Part shown: in pieces, positions 43,080 through 50,399 of the stretch
Numbering within the stretch: position 1 is the stretch's first letter
How the letters are laid out: every line of letters starts with the position of its first letter
Assembly: GCA_027681045.1 (NCBI GenBank)
Contig: JAQDCK010000004.1
Coordinates: 95,980-159,979, forward strand
Direction of reading: 5' to 3'
Source of the DNA: Lactobacillaceae bacterium AF64-9pH9TA
GTDB lineage: Bacteria > Bacillota > Bacilli > Lactobacillales > Lactobacillaceae
DNA: 64,000 nucleotides
Position numbers and translations under genes: made by a program
Notes under the pieces: model-generated
Databases searched by the model: none
What the model was told of the DNA's origin: nothing
Seen by the model: the letters and a program-made list of their open reading frames with translations, nothing else

Positions 43080-44618
43080 ATGAAAGAAAAAACTAAAAGC
43101 CTGCTCTACTGGTTCATCCTCCTCCAGCCCTTCCTGGATTTGGACTTCTTCTACCGGGGGAAGCTGGCCACCATCCTGCCCTTCACCATCCCGACCATCA
43201 TCCGGATCGCCGGAGTAGTTGTCTTGGTGGGACTTCTTGTCTGGGGGCAAAAGAAATTCCCCCCGGCCTGGCTCTGGGCCTACCTGGCTCTCTTGACCCT
43301 CTACGGGATCTTCCACCTCTGGCACATGCAGAACTTTAAGAGCCTCAGCCCGAATGATTACGGCTACTCGAATTTCGGGGAGATTTTTTACCTCTTCAGA
43401 ATGCTCCTGCCTCTGGCCTTGATCTGGGTGACCAAGAAGCTGGAAATCAGCCAGGACTTCTTGTTAAAAGCCTTCGCCTGGGTCAGCGGGCTCTTCACCG
43501 GCACCATCGTCTTGAGCAACCTCTTCGTGGTCTCTTTGAAGTCCTACGAAACTGGGGTAATCTCCGGCAACATCTTCACCTGGTTCATGGGGCCGCTTTA
43601 CGGCTATTCCCACAGCGCCTCCAAGGGTTTCTTCTACTTTACCAACACCTTGAGCGCCATCCTCTTGATGCTGGCCCCGGTCGTCTTCTACCTGCTTCTT
43701 GAGCGCTTTTCCTGGCAGACCGGTCTTTTGGCCCTCAGCCAGACTTTGGCCATGCTGGAAGTCGGCACGAAAGTCGCCCTCTACGGCTTAGCCGGAACCC
43801 TGGCCGTCAGCTTAATCGCCTGGCTGGTCCACCTGCTTTTCTTAAAAAACGTCAAGTTCTCTAAAGGCGGCCTGGTCACCCTTTTGGCCTTAGCCGGGAT
43901 CACCGGGGTCTGCTGGCAGGTTTCCCCGGCTGTCCAGCGCTACAAGTACGAGATCTACTGGGCAAACAGCCATGACTCCAAGATCGACAAGGAAAACGCG
44001 ATCTTAAAGGCGGGACTGGCCAAGTACAAGAATGACCCGGACAAGCTGCAGGAGTTTGAGAAGGACTTTTTGGCCAAATATTACCAGAAGTACGCCTTAA
44101 ACAAGCGCTTCATCACCAAGTCCTACCCATATAAGTACGACCCGCAGTTCTGGATCGACCTGCTTAAAGAGCCGGCCAGCGTCCGTTTAGCCAACCGCAA
44201 GGTCGAAGAGGCCATGCTTAAGCAAGTGGTCAAGTACGACAATGATCCCTTGGACAAGTGGCTGGGGATCGGTTATATGCGGCAGACCAACATCTTCAAC
44301 CTGGAGCGGGACTTCACGGCCCAGTACTACTCTTTGGGGCTAGTCGGCGCCTTCCTTTACCTGGCCTTTTACCCGGCCATCATCCTTTACGGGGCCTTTG
44401 CGTGGCTGAAGGAAAAAGCCTGCCGGACCTTCTACCTAACCACTTTGCTGATCGCCAGTGCGCTGCTGCTGGGGGCCAGCTACATGTCCGGCAATGTCCT
44501 GGACTTCCCGACCTCTAACCTGCTTTTAGCCTTCCTCGACGGCGGCCTCCTGGCTTACATCAAGGGAGAAAAAAGCCGAAGCACCGGACTCCGAATCGTC
44601 AGATTTGAGAAAAAGTAA
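43080..44618 (+). CDS. O-antigen ligase/polymerase-like membrane protein
   Basis: 512 aa with about ten to twelve membrane helices and a large extracellular loop (~290-400: KYEIYWANSHDSKIDKEN and Lys/Tyr-rich sequence), matching the O-antigen ligase/Wzy_C type seen in Gram-positive genomes. The loop is followed by the conserved WLGIGYMRQTN segment. It may ligate or polymerise a surface glycan, but is unlinked to the eps operon. G+C-rich like core genes. Start supported by a weak GGGAAAGCGAG. Confidence 0.75.
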   Translation: MKEKTKSLLYWFILLQPFLDLDFFYRGKLATILPFTIPTIIRIAGVVVLVGLLVWGQKKFPPAWLWAYLALLTLYGIFHLWHMQNFKSLSPNDYGYSNFGEIFYLFRMLLPLALIWVTKKLEISQDFLLKAFAWVSGLFTGTIVLSNLFVVSLKSYETGVISGNIFTWFMGPLYGYSHSASKGFFYFTNTLSAILLMLAPVVFYLLLERFSWQTGLLALSQTLAMLEVGTKVALYGLAGTLAVSLIAWLVHLLFLKNVKFSKGGLVTLLALAGITGVCWQVSPAVQRYKYEIYWANSHDSKIDKENAILKAGLAKYKNDPDKLQEFEKDFLAKYYQKYALNKRFITKSYPYKYDPQFWIDLLKEPASVRLANRKVEEAMLKQVVKYDNDPLDKWLGIGYMRQTNIFNLERDFTAQYYSLGLVGAFLYLAFYPAIILYGAFAWLKEKACRTFYLTTLLIASALLLGASYMSGNVLDFPTSNLLLAFLDGGLLAYIKGEKSRSTGLRIVRFEKK

Positions 44619-44634
44619 TAACAAACAAAAGTAA

Positions 44635-44668
44635 AAAAATCGTCTTCTAACTTAGAAGGCGATTTTTG
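44635..44668. terminator. Bidirectional terminator
   Basis: AAAAATCGTCTTCT pairs with AGAAGGCGATTTTT. It lies between the convergent genes ending at 44618 and 44684. Confidence 0.9.
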
Positions 44669-44683
44669 CTTTGTTTTCAATTC

Positions 44684-45310
44684 TTACTTGTTTTCCTTGT
44701 CAATAAAGGAACTGTCCGGCACCCGGATCAGGTAGAAGCGCTTGGCTTCCCGGCCAGCATGCAAGCCCTGTCCGTTAGCCGCGGTGTTCTTGTACTTGGC
44801 CGTGTAGATAGCCACGTAGGCCTGCTGGTAGCGGGAATCTTCCTTCTTCAGCTCCTTGCGGCTGAAAGGCAGAGCAGACGCCGTTACATTGATCGGGTCC
44901 TTGCTATAAGAGACCGTCGCCAGGTGGCTGGGCACGGTATACTTTTTTCCCTTCAGGTAAAAAATATACTGCTGGCTCAAATCCCGGTTCTTGCTGGACT
45001 TGACCTGGACATAGTAGCTCTGGCTGGCGCTGGGCTGCAGGACCAGGGGCTGGCAAGTCACGGATGAAGTAATCCGGGAAGTATCCGTCAGGTTCGGGTC
45101 GTCAAAGAGGCTAATGGCCAAGAGCCAGCCAATCAAAAGGCAGAAGCTGACGACTTCCAGCAGGCTGATTATGGAGTTGCCCCATTCAAACTTGTGCTGG
45201 CGCTGGATGATCATCTTCAGCCGCCGGCGCCGGATATTTTGCACGATAAAGACCAGGTAAACGATGGCTCCCACCCAGAGGGCCACCCCCAGTACATTCC
45301 AGCTCCACAT
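44684..45310 (-). CDS. Conserved lactobacillar membrane protein (LVIS_2131-like)
   Basis: 208 aa. N-terminal helix VLGVALWVGAIVYLVFIVQ (~6-24), basic loop IRRRRLKMIIQ, second helix SFCLLIGWLLAIS (~55-70) and an extracellular domain (~75-208) containing QSYYVQVKSSKNRDLSQQYI. It resembles the LVIS_2131 family by memory only. Its start lies 2 bp after the stop of the upstream gene, so the two form an operon. Function unknown. Confidence 0.7.
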   Translation of the reverse strand: MWSWNVLGVALWVGAIVYLVFIVQNIRRRRLKMIIQRQHKFEWGNSIISLLEVVSFCLLIGWLLAISLFDDPNLTDTSRITSSVTCQPLVLQPSASQSYYVQVKSSKNRDLSQQYIFYLKGKKYTVPSHLATVSYSKDPINVTASALPFSRKELKKEDSRYQQAYVAIYTAKYKNTAANGQGLHAGREAKRFYLIRVPDSSFIDKENK

Positions 45311-45312
45311 AA

Positions 45313-45864
45313 TTATGCCTCTTTCTTCGTCTTGGCCTTGGACTTGTCTTCTTTAGTCTCCTTTTCCTTAGCCTTGGCTTCTTTAGCCACTTCCTTGGCG
45401 GCTGCTTCGCCTTCTTTGACCTGCTTGATCTTCTCGCGCATGGCGTCAGCCAGGCGGTCGGCTGCCCCTTCAGGGTCATTGACTAGTTCGTCGCCATCCA
45501 TGAAGAGGTCGATTCTGAAGTGGGAAGCGTTCAGATATTCGCTGGCCGTTTCAAAGTAAACCTTGACCGGCTGGGCTTCTTCTTCGTCAAAGAAGTTGAT
45601 CAGCTTCTTGTAGTTGGCCAGGGGCAGGTTGATGATGTTGGTTTCCAGGGCAAAAGTGATGGGGTTCTTCCCTTCCAAAACCAGCTGGACCTGCATGAGC
45701 CGGTCCTTCTTCAAAGCCGTGGCTACTTCTTGGACCATGGTCAAGGCGTGTTCGCGCAGCTTCTTCTTGCTCCGGGAGACTTCGGAATACTTGATGGTCT
45801 CCATGTCAGACAGGTAGGTCTGTTCTTCGATTGCTTTAGTTAAGTCTTTCAGGTTGATCTGCAT
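45313..45864 (-). CDS. Hypothetical protein with charged C-terminal tail
   Basis: 183 aa, soluble. Residues 1-140 form a mixed alpha/beta domain (LSDMETIKYSEVSRSKKKL; FALETNIINLPLANYKKLIN; FRIDLFMDGDELVNDPEG); residues ~145-183 are a Lys/Glu/Ala-rich helix (AKEVAKEAKAKEKETKED). I do not recognise the family. First gene of a two-gene operon with the membrane protein downstream. A structured RNA with a terminator lies 65 bp upstream on the same strand and could be its leader. Confidence 0.7.
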   Translation of the reverse strand: MQINLKDLTKAIEEQTYLSDMETIKYSEVSRSKKKLREHALTMVQEVATALKKDRLMQVQLVLEGKNPITFALETNIINLPLANYKKLINFFDEEEAQPVKVYFETASEYLNASHFRIDLFMDGDELVNDPEGAADRLADAMREKIKQVKEGEAAAKEVAKEAKAKEKETKEDKSKAKTKKEA

Positions 45865-45928
45865 TTTTTGTCACCGTCCAATTATGTCTGTATCTACATT
45901 AACTAAAAAAGTCCCTTGGTGCAAGCGA

Positions 45929-46089
45929 AAAAAAGAGCCGGCCAGGGGGCCGGTTCTCATTAGGATTAATAGGAAATGTAGGTTGTCACCAGCACTCGAC
46001 TGATTTATAACCTCCGGGGCGGCGATAACATGGGGAAAACACCGCCGCTCCGGGAAATAGAGCCTGCCGCGCGGCAAGTTCTCTATTAC
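45929..46089 (-). ncRNA. Structured small RNA or leader, unassigned
   Basis: Extended -10 TGGTAAAAT on the minus strand (hexamer 46096-46101) starts an RNA of about 160 nt with four hairpins in order: AATAGAG/CTCTATT; CCGGAGCGGCGGT paired with ATCGCCGCCCCGG; AGGTT/AACCT; and the terminator GAACCGGCC/GGCCGGCTC plus seven T (45928-45957). No ORF with a ribosome site lies inside. Next on this strand is the gene starting at 45864, so it may be an attenuator leader or a free RNA. I could not match a known class. Confidence 0.5.
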
Positions 46090-46180
46090 TCTGCTATTTT
46101 ACCACATCCATCCTCAAGAATCTCTAATGATATGCGATCTCAGTGAAAAAAACTTCGACTATAGCTGAATTATTAGCCAG

Positions 46181-46375
46181 CTATTCTGGCCAGAAGAGGT
46201 CGTTCAGGGTTTTATCCAGGGCCTGGCAGATGGCGATGCAGAGGTTGACGGTTGGATTGTAGTTGCCTTTCTCGATGGCGCTGATGGTCTGCCGGGAGAC
46301 CCCGACAATATCGGCAAGCTGCTGCTGGGAGAGGTCTTTTTCCGCCCGGGCAGCTTTCAGGCGCAGGTTTTTCAC
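46181..46375 (-). CDS. Xre-family HTH regulator
   Basis: 64 aa, compact Cro/CI-type HTH: LRLKAARAEKDLSQQQLADI, the recognition helix in VSRQTISAIEKG, then YNPTVNLCIAICQALD. The size is that of single-domain Xre regulators paired with a small membrane protein. It begins 2 bp after the membrane gene. The direct repeats at 46899-46963 over the operon promoter are likely its own operator. Confidence 0.9.
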   Translation of the reverse strand: MKNLRLKAARAEKDLSQQQLADIVGVSRQTISAIEKGNYNPTVNLCIAICQALDKTLNDLFWPE

Positions 46376-46377
46376 GG

Positions 46378-46875
46378 CTAGTCCTCCTCCCGGCGGTCGA
46401 TGATGATCTTGGTCAACAGGCTGCCCATGATTGCCAGGTAGGCAGCTAAGATCAAAGGGCCAACTGCCTCATCAGTTGCCGCCCCATTCTTAAAGCAGCT
46501 GATTTTTCCGCTCATCAGACCGCCAATCTGGCTCATGAGCTGGGAAAAGAAGACCAAGGTCCAGGCAGCGGCTAAGTTCAAGCGTTCCTTAACTGGGAAG
46601 ACATCCTGGAAGATGCAGTAGCAAGTCAGAACCGTGCCGCCTAGAATGATGGTCGCCAGACTAGATACAAAAGGCGTAGCCAGAGGCCGGTCAAAATTGA
46701 TGCAGGCCAGGCTGTAAAGAATATTGGCTACAAGCACTGTCCAGAAGGCGTACTTGTAGCCCCGCCCCCGGAGCAGGAGCTGACGTTCATCCAGCCGCTG
46801 GCGATTCTGCTGGTCTTTAATGGCAAAGTAGACAGCTAAACAGGTGGTCAAAGCCACGATTAAAAAGAGTGTCAT
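46378..46875 (-). CDS. Four-helix membrane protein linked to an Xre regulator
   Basis: 165 aa. An N-terminal helix (MTLFLIVALTTCLAVYFAI), a basic cytosolic segment QQNRQRLDERQLLLRGRGYKY and three further helices. The DERQ...RG...A motif and the Xre partner are typical of the DUF2178/DUF6773-like family of small membrane proteins. The ATG at 46875 is chosen for AAAGGA at 7 nt. Function unknown; possibly a stress or membrane sensor. Confidence 0.75.
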   Translation of the reverse strand: MTLFLIVALTTCLAVYFAIKDQQNRQRLDERQLLLRGRGYKYAFWTVLVANILYSLACINFDRPLATPFVSSLATIILGGTVLTCYCIFQDVFPVKERLNLAAAWTLVFFSQLMSQIGGLMSGKISCFKNGAATDEAVGPLILAAYLAIMGSLLTKIIIDRREED

Positions 46876-46898
46876 AATTTTTCCTTTCTCAACTCTCG

Positions 46899-46963
46899 AT
46901 GTCAAATATACTTTACATTAAGTATCAAATATTCTGACCAAAATGTCAACTATATTTTACATT
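46899..46963 (-). promoter_or_regulatory. Promoter with two 21-bp direct repeats
   Basis: TTGACA (46944-46949), 17 bp, GATACT (46921-46926) on the minus strand. Two near-identical repeats, ATGTAAARTATANTTGACAT, lie at 46943-46963 and 46899-46919, 44 bp apart. One covers the -35, the other lies near the transcription start. A cooperative operator for the Xre regulator is the simplest reading. Confidence 0.65.
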
Positions 46964-46976
46964 GTTTTTGAACAAA

Positions 46977-47102
46977 ATGGAGAAAAGTGCTAACTACTGC
47001 TTCAGCCTGTATGCTCCGGTAAAGCACACACATGGCACAACCGAATCGACTAAGGTCGACGCGATCGCCCAGGAAGGGCCGCTGGAAGGCTCAAATGAAT
47101 AA
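46977..47102 (+). pseudogene. Unrecognised 3' gene remnant
   Basis: A 41-codon reading (MEKSANYCFSLYAPVKHTHG, then KVDAIAQEGPLEGS) ends at 47100-47102 and is followed by a good terminator at 47112-47137, but has no ribosome site. Its G+C is higher than the DNA on either side. It is probably the tail of a lost gene. Family not recognised. Confidence 0.35.
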
Positions 47103-47111
47103 TCTCTCTAT

Positions 47112-47137
47112 CACGTGAATCTTTCACGTGCTTTTTT
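47112..47137 (+). terminator. Terminator
   Basis: CACGTGAA, three-base loop, TTCACGTG, then CTTTTTT. Confidence 0.85.
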
Positions 47138-47250
47138 GTTGGAATGAAATCCTCTAAGTTATAGTATACGTAGCTATAATTAGATGCATAAAATAATATT
47201 AAAGATAGTTTAAGAATATCATAAAAAGTGTTGCATTTACAAAATAGTTG

Positions 47251-47256
47251 TATAAT
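47251..47256 (+). promoter_or_regulatory. -10 of the secreted protein gene
   Basis: TATAAT preceded by TTG, 48 bp before the start at 47304. No good -35 at the standard spacing. Confidence 0.4.
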
Positions 47257-47303
47257 GCATAATGAAGGCGGTAACATTAATTCTTTGTATTGGAGGATAA
47301 AAA

Positions 47304-48179
47304 ATGAAGCATATTAAGTACCTAACATTTTTAGCATTGTCTATCTTAGGCATTACCGTTCTCGGTGGAAAGGCCTATGCTGCAACAGATGATGAAGTAA
47401 CTGCCTTGTACAACAAGGGCGTTGCTACACAAAAGATTGACTCTAGCCAATACAGTTTCTCGGATTTCAAGGAATTTGTCCAAGAAGCCGAAACTAATCT
47501 GGGTGTACAAAGCGATAATTCTAAGATTAGCGTCGAATCTTTCTTGGAGCTGGATAATTATGGTGCTATGCCTGATGGATCTTCACCATATTCGAAATCT
47601 TCAACATCACGCAATCTTTATCGCGCACCAATGCTCAGAGCATCTTCATCCAGAAAAACAACCTTTACGAATAAGATTCAAAAAGGTGATATATTAATTA
47701 TTGGTGGGACATTCGGACATGCAGCAATTGCTACCACAAACAAATACGTTCTTGAAATGCCCGGTGGTGGAAACATCGTTAATTGGCTCTGGACTCAATT
47801 AAAAGATAACAATAGCCAAAAAACAAAGACGCATTGGATTGATTATTGGAGCAAAAAAGCAGGCAAAAACAAGATTCAAATTTGGCGGCCTAAAGACAAA
47901 GCTATGAGAGAAAAGGTTGCTAATTACGCTGATTATCGTTTTTGGAGCAGTACTCATTCTCTCACTAAAAACAGACACATCAATTATCAAATTATCCAGG
48001 GAACATCTGGTTTTAATCCTAATTATTGTTCACGGATGGTGTGGCAAGCTTTCTACCATGGGTCTGGCAACAAAAATGTTATCCAAACTTCCACAGCTGG
48101 TTTAACTTACATTTTCCCAGGCGCACTTGTAAATACCTTTACCTCTAAATATCGTCCATATAAAGTAGGTACCTATTAA
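47304..48179 (+). CDS. Secreted permuted-papain (YiiX/NlpC-like) amidase
   Basis: 291 aa. Signal peptide (~1-27, ending AYAA), a spacer domain (~28-120), then IQKGDILIIGGTFGHAAIA (His near ~142) and a downstream NPNYCSRMVWQAFYHG (Cys near ~237). The His-before-Cys order identifies the circularly permuted NlpC/P60 group (YiiX/YaeF-like), distinct from the six paralogues at 35-42 kb. Substrate is unknown, perhaps peptidoglycan or lipid-linked amides. TGGAGG precedes the ATG. More AT-rich than flanking genes, suggesting later acquisition. Confidence 0.78.
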   Translation: MKHIKYLTFLALSILGITVLGGKAYAATDDEVTALYNKGVATQKIDSSQYSFSDFKEFVQEAETNLGVQSDNSKISVESFLELDNYGAMPDGSSPYSKSSTSRNLYRAPMLRASSSRKTTFTNKIQKGDILIIGGTFGHAAIATTNKYVLEMPGGGNIVNWLWTQLKDNNSQKTKTHWIDYWSKKAGKNKIQIWRPKDKAMREKVANYADYRFWSSTHSLTKNRHINYQIIQGTSGFNPNYCSRMVWQAFYHGSGNKNVIQTSTAGLTYIFPGALVNTFTSKYRPYKVGTY

Positions 48180-48198
48180 TAATTAGTGGAGGAAGAAA

Positions 48199-48633
48199 AT
48201 GAAGGCAATCAAGCAGCTCTACCATGAGCACAAGATCATCACGCTGATTCTGACCTCGCCAATCTGGCTCTTTGTCCTCTTCTCCGTATTGTTTACGGCC
48301 AACGAGATCTACAAGTCGACCCAGGAAGGCGTGGTGACTGAAGTTCTGAACAAGACCCTGCCCCAGCACGGCTACAGCGACATCTACTATCTGAACCAGG
48401 TCAAGGCTGATAGCCATTTTGGCATGGGGACCACCTATGTCAGCAGCTTCTCAACCAAGCGAACGGTTAAAGAAAACCAGGATCTTTTTGCAAAAGCTGG
48501 CAAGAAGATAGACAAGGGTGACGCTAACCTCCCTTATTACAAGGAAGTCACGGTTCGCCGCAGCGGCATGGGCTGGAAGGTCACCGTCTCTGATTCAATT
48601 GGGCAAAAGGAAAATAGTTATAGCGTGAAATGA
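48199..48633 (+). CDS. Hypothetical membrane-anchored protein
   Basis: 144 aa. N-terminal helix IITLILTSPIWLFVLFSVLF (~13-32) and an extracellular domain of ~110 residues (VVTEVLNKTLPQHGYSDIYY; VRRSGMGWKVTVSDSIGQ). GTGGAGG precedes the ATG, and the gene begins 19 bp after the permuted-papain gene, so the two are probably cotranscribed to the terminator at 48645-48678. Family not recognised. Confidence 0.7.
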   Translation: MKAIKQLYHEHKIITLILTSPIWLFVLFSVLFTANEIYKSTQEGVVTEVLNKTLPQHGYSDIYYLNQVKADSHFGMGTTYVSSFSTKRTVKENQDLFAKAGKKIDKGDANLPYYKEVTVRRSGMGWKVTVSDSIGQKENSYSVK

Positions 48634-48644
48634 CAGCAAATAAC

Positions 48645-48678
48645 AAAATGGAGCAAGGTCATCCCTGCTCCATTTTTC
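48645..48678 (+). terminator. Terminator
   Basis: AAAATGGAGCA pairs with TGCTCCATTTT, followed by TC. Strong on the + strand. Confidence 0.85.
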
Positions 48679-48688
48679 ATCTGCTCAG

Positions 48689-48820
48689 CTATTTAAATTG
48701 CTCCCAGTAAGCATCATCTGCTTTAATGATCGGGTCCTCCGGCAAAAGTCCCTGCCGGATCAACTTGTCCCTGGCAATCGCGTAGTCCAAGGATTTCTTT
48801 TGTTCTTTTTCTGAATCCAT
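48689..48820 (-). CDS. 43-aa hypothetical protein
   Basis: A complete small ORF (MDSEKEQKKSLDYAIARDKL, then PEDPIIKADDAYWEQFK) with GGGGAGGG 6 nt before the ATG. The mixed charged and aromatic composition and strong ribosome site support translation. It lies downstream of a structured RNA with a terminator at 48874-48914, which could act as its leader. I do not recognise it. Confidence 0.6.
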   Translation of the reverse strand: MDSEKEQKKSLDYAIARDKLIRQGLLPEDPIIKADDAYWEQFK

Positions 48821-48873
48821 AAGGCATCCCTCCCCTTGCTGCTATCCTACTTCATTTTTCATCCAAAGCCAAC

Positions 48874-49059
48874 AAAAAAGCCGCCAGAAGCCCAATAGCT
48901 TCTAGCGGCTTTTACTCAAGGCACTTGCCAAGCGGCAAATGTGACTCCTTCTCGTTCACATCAAGGGTGTGTCAGCATCGACGCTTCCCGCGTCTGGCCA
49001 AAGGCCTGATGCCCTCTATCTCAAAAATACGCACCTTTGCGTTTTCCTCGACTCGTCGA
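48874..49059 (-). ncRNA. Highly structured small RNA, unassigned
   Basis: The minus strand has TTTACA, a 17-bp spacer and TATAAT (49066-49071), giving an RNA of about 185 nt. Hairpins: TCGAC/GTCGA; ACGCA/TGCGT; a three-way junction closed by GCATC/GATGC holding GGCC-TTT-GGCC and GACGC-GGGAA-GCGTC; ATGTGA/TCACAT; TTGCC/GGCAA. The terminator is AAGCCGCTAGAAGC paired with GCTTCTGGCGGCTT plus six T. The promoter follows the end of the yjjB-like gene. Either a free regulatory RNA or an attenuator leader for the 43-aa gene. It does not fit riboswitch consensuses I can recall. Confidence 0.6.
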
Positions 49060-49096
49060 TATCCGATTATACGCTCTTTCCCGATCCTTGTAAAGG

Positions 49097-49588
49097 CTAC
49101 TTCTTCAGCTTCTCCCGCAGCTTGAGCCGGCGCAGGTACTTATTCAAAGTTTCCTGGACCAAAGTCGACAGCAAGAAACCCAGGGCGATCGACACTGTCA
49201 CGATGGCCACCCGCATCATCATCTGCTGGGCCTCCAAGTACTCCCCGTCAATGAGCCGCCTGACCACCATATAAGCCGGCGCTCCCGGCACCAGCGGCAC
49301 AAGGCCGGGCACGCTGAACAGGGTAACAGGGCACTTTTTCCATTTGGCCAAAACAACCGCCACCAAGCCCACGGCAAAAGCCCCAAAAGCATTCGACAAC
49401 ATCCGGCCTGCTTCCGCCCGAGCCAGCAGCCAGTAGACCATCCAGCCCGCGCAACCGCAGACCCCGCTCCAGTGAATCACCCGGTGGGGAATATTCACCG
49501 TCAAGGCAAAGCCCACCGTGGCAATATATGAAAAGACCAAGTTGATCAAGACATCCCAGATGTTGAAACTAACCTGCATCCCCAGCAT
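49097..49588 (-). CDS. Threonine/serine exporter family protein, YjjB half
   Basis: 163 aa, four to five membrane helices. INLVFSYIATVGFALTVNIP near the N-terminus and the conserved FSVPGLVPLVPGAPAY identify the DUF3815/YjjB (ThrE C-terminal) family. It pairs with the YjjP-type gene 2 bp upstream to form a split ThrE-like transporter, exporting small amino acids or succinate in known cases. The C-terminus is basic (LRRLKLREKLKK). Confidence 0.88.
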   Translation of the reverse strand: MLGMQVSFNIWDVLINLVFSYIATVGFALTVNIPHRVIHWSGVCGCAGWMVYWLLARAEAGRMLSNAFGAFAVGLVAVVLAKWKKCPVTLFSVPGLVPLVPGAPAYMVVRRLIDGEYLEAQQMMMRVAIVTVSIALGFLLSTLVQETLNKYLRRLKLREKLKK

Positions 49589-49590
49589 GA

Positions 49591-50364
49591 CTAAGCTCCT
49601 AAAAATCTAATCACGATCCCGACGCCGCCGCCCAGGGCAATCGCCGTCATCGCCGCCTCACACATGCGCACGATCCCCGACACCCAGTCGCCCATGAACA
49701 AGTCTCTCAAGGCGTTGGTCAAGGCTAACCCTGGCACCAGAGTCATCAAGGCCCCGATCAAAATATTGTTCACATTGCAGGCCAGGAAAATCCGGCTGAT
49801 GATAATGGTGATCAGCCCCATCTCCATAGCCGCGATCAGTTCGGCCAAAAAGCGGACCTTGGTATGGCCCTTAAGCCAGGAATCCATCAAATAGCCGCTG
49901 GCCCCAACGATCCCAGCAACCGGGAAGTCGATCCAGTCATAGACATCCAAAAAGAGGACCATCAAGGTGGCACTCAAGATCCCGGCCCCAATCACCTGCA
50001 GCCATAAAGGAAAGGTCGGAGTATTCTCCTCGATTTCCCGCAGTTTCTCTTCCAGCTCCTCCAGGTCAATCCGCTTGTCGGCAAATTCCCGGGAGAACTC
50101 ATTGACCCGGTCGACCAGTTCCAGGTTGATGGCCCGCTTCTTTACGGTTTCCAGTTCCGTCACCGTGCTACATTCCCCATCATCCAGGCTGACGAAGAGG
50201 CCGGTTGGCATGGCAAAAACATTGACCTCCTTGATGCCGGCGTTGACAGCGATCCGGCGCATGGTGTCCTCCACCCGGTACATTTCGCTACCGCCGGCCA
50301 GCATGAAGCGGCCAGCCTTCAAACAAGTATGAACGACTCTTTTCATGTACGCGTCTGTGCTCAT
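49591..50364 (-). CDS. Threonine/serine exporter family protein, YjjP half
   Basis: 257 aa. N-terminal cytosolic DUF1212 region (GRFMLAGGSEMYRVEDTMRR; NVFAMPTGLFVSL), a linker helix, then five membrane helices with ALMTLVPGLALTNALRD. Partner of the YjjB-type gene. The ATG at 50364 is preferred; a GTG three codons upstream is also possible. The substrate in lactobacilli is not established. Confidence 0.88.
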   Translation of the reverse strand: MSTDAYMKRVVHTCLKAGRFMLAGGSEMYRVEDTMRRIAVNAGIKEVNVFAMPTGLFVSLDDGECSTVTELETVKKRAINLELVDRVNEFSREFADKRIDLEELEEKLREIEENTPTFPLWLQVIGAGILSATLMVLFLDVYDWIDFPVAGIVGASGYLMDSWLKGHTKVRFLAELIAAMEMGLITIIISRIFLACNVNNILIGALMTLVPGLALTNALRDLFMGDWVSGIVRMCEAAMTAIALGGGVGIVIRFLGA

Positions 50365-50399
50365 TCTTTTCACCGCGAGCCTGCCTAAAGGCAGCTAAA

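Noticed and set aside
48874..49059. Lysine riboswitch
   Set aside because: A short AGATAGAGG match is present, but the other conserved lysine-box segments are missing and the junction differs.
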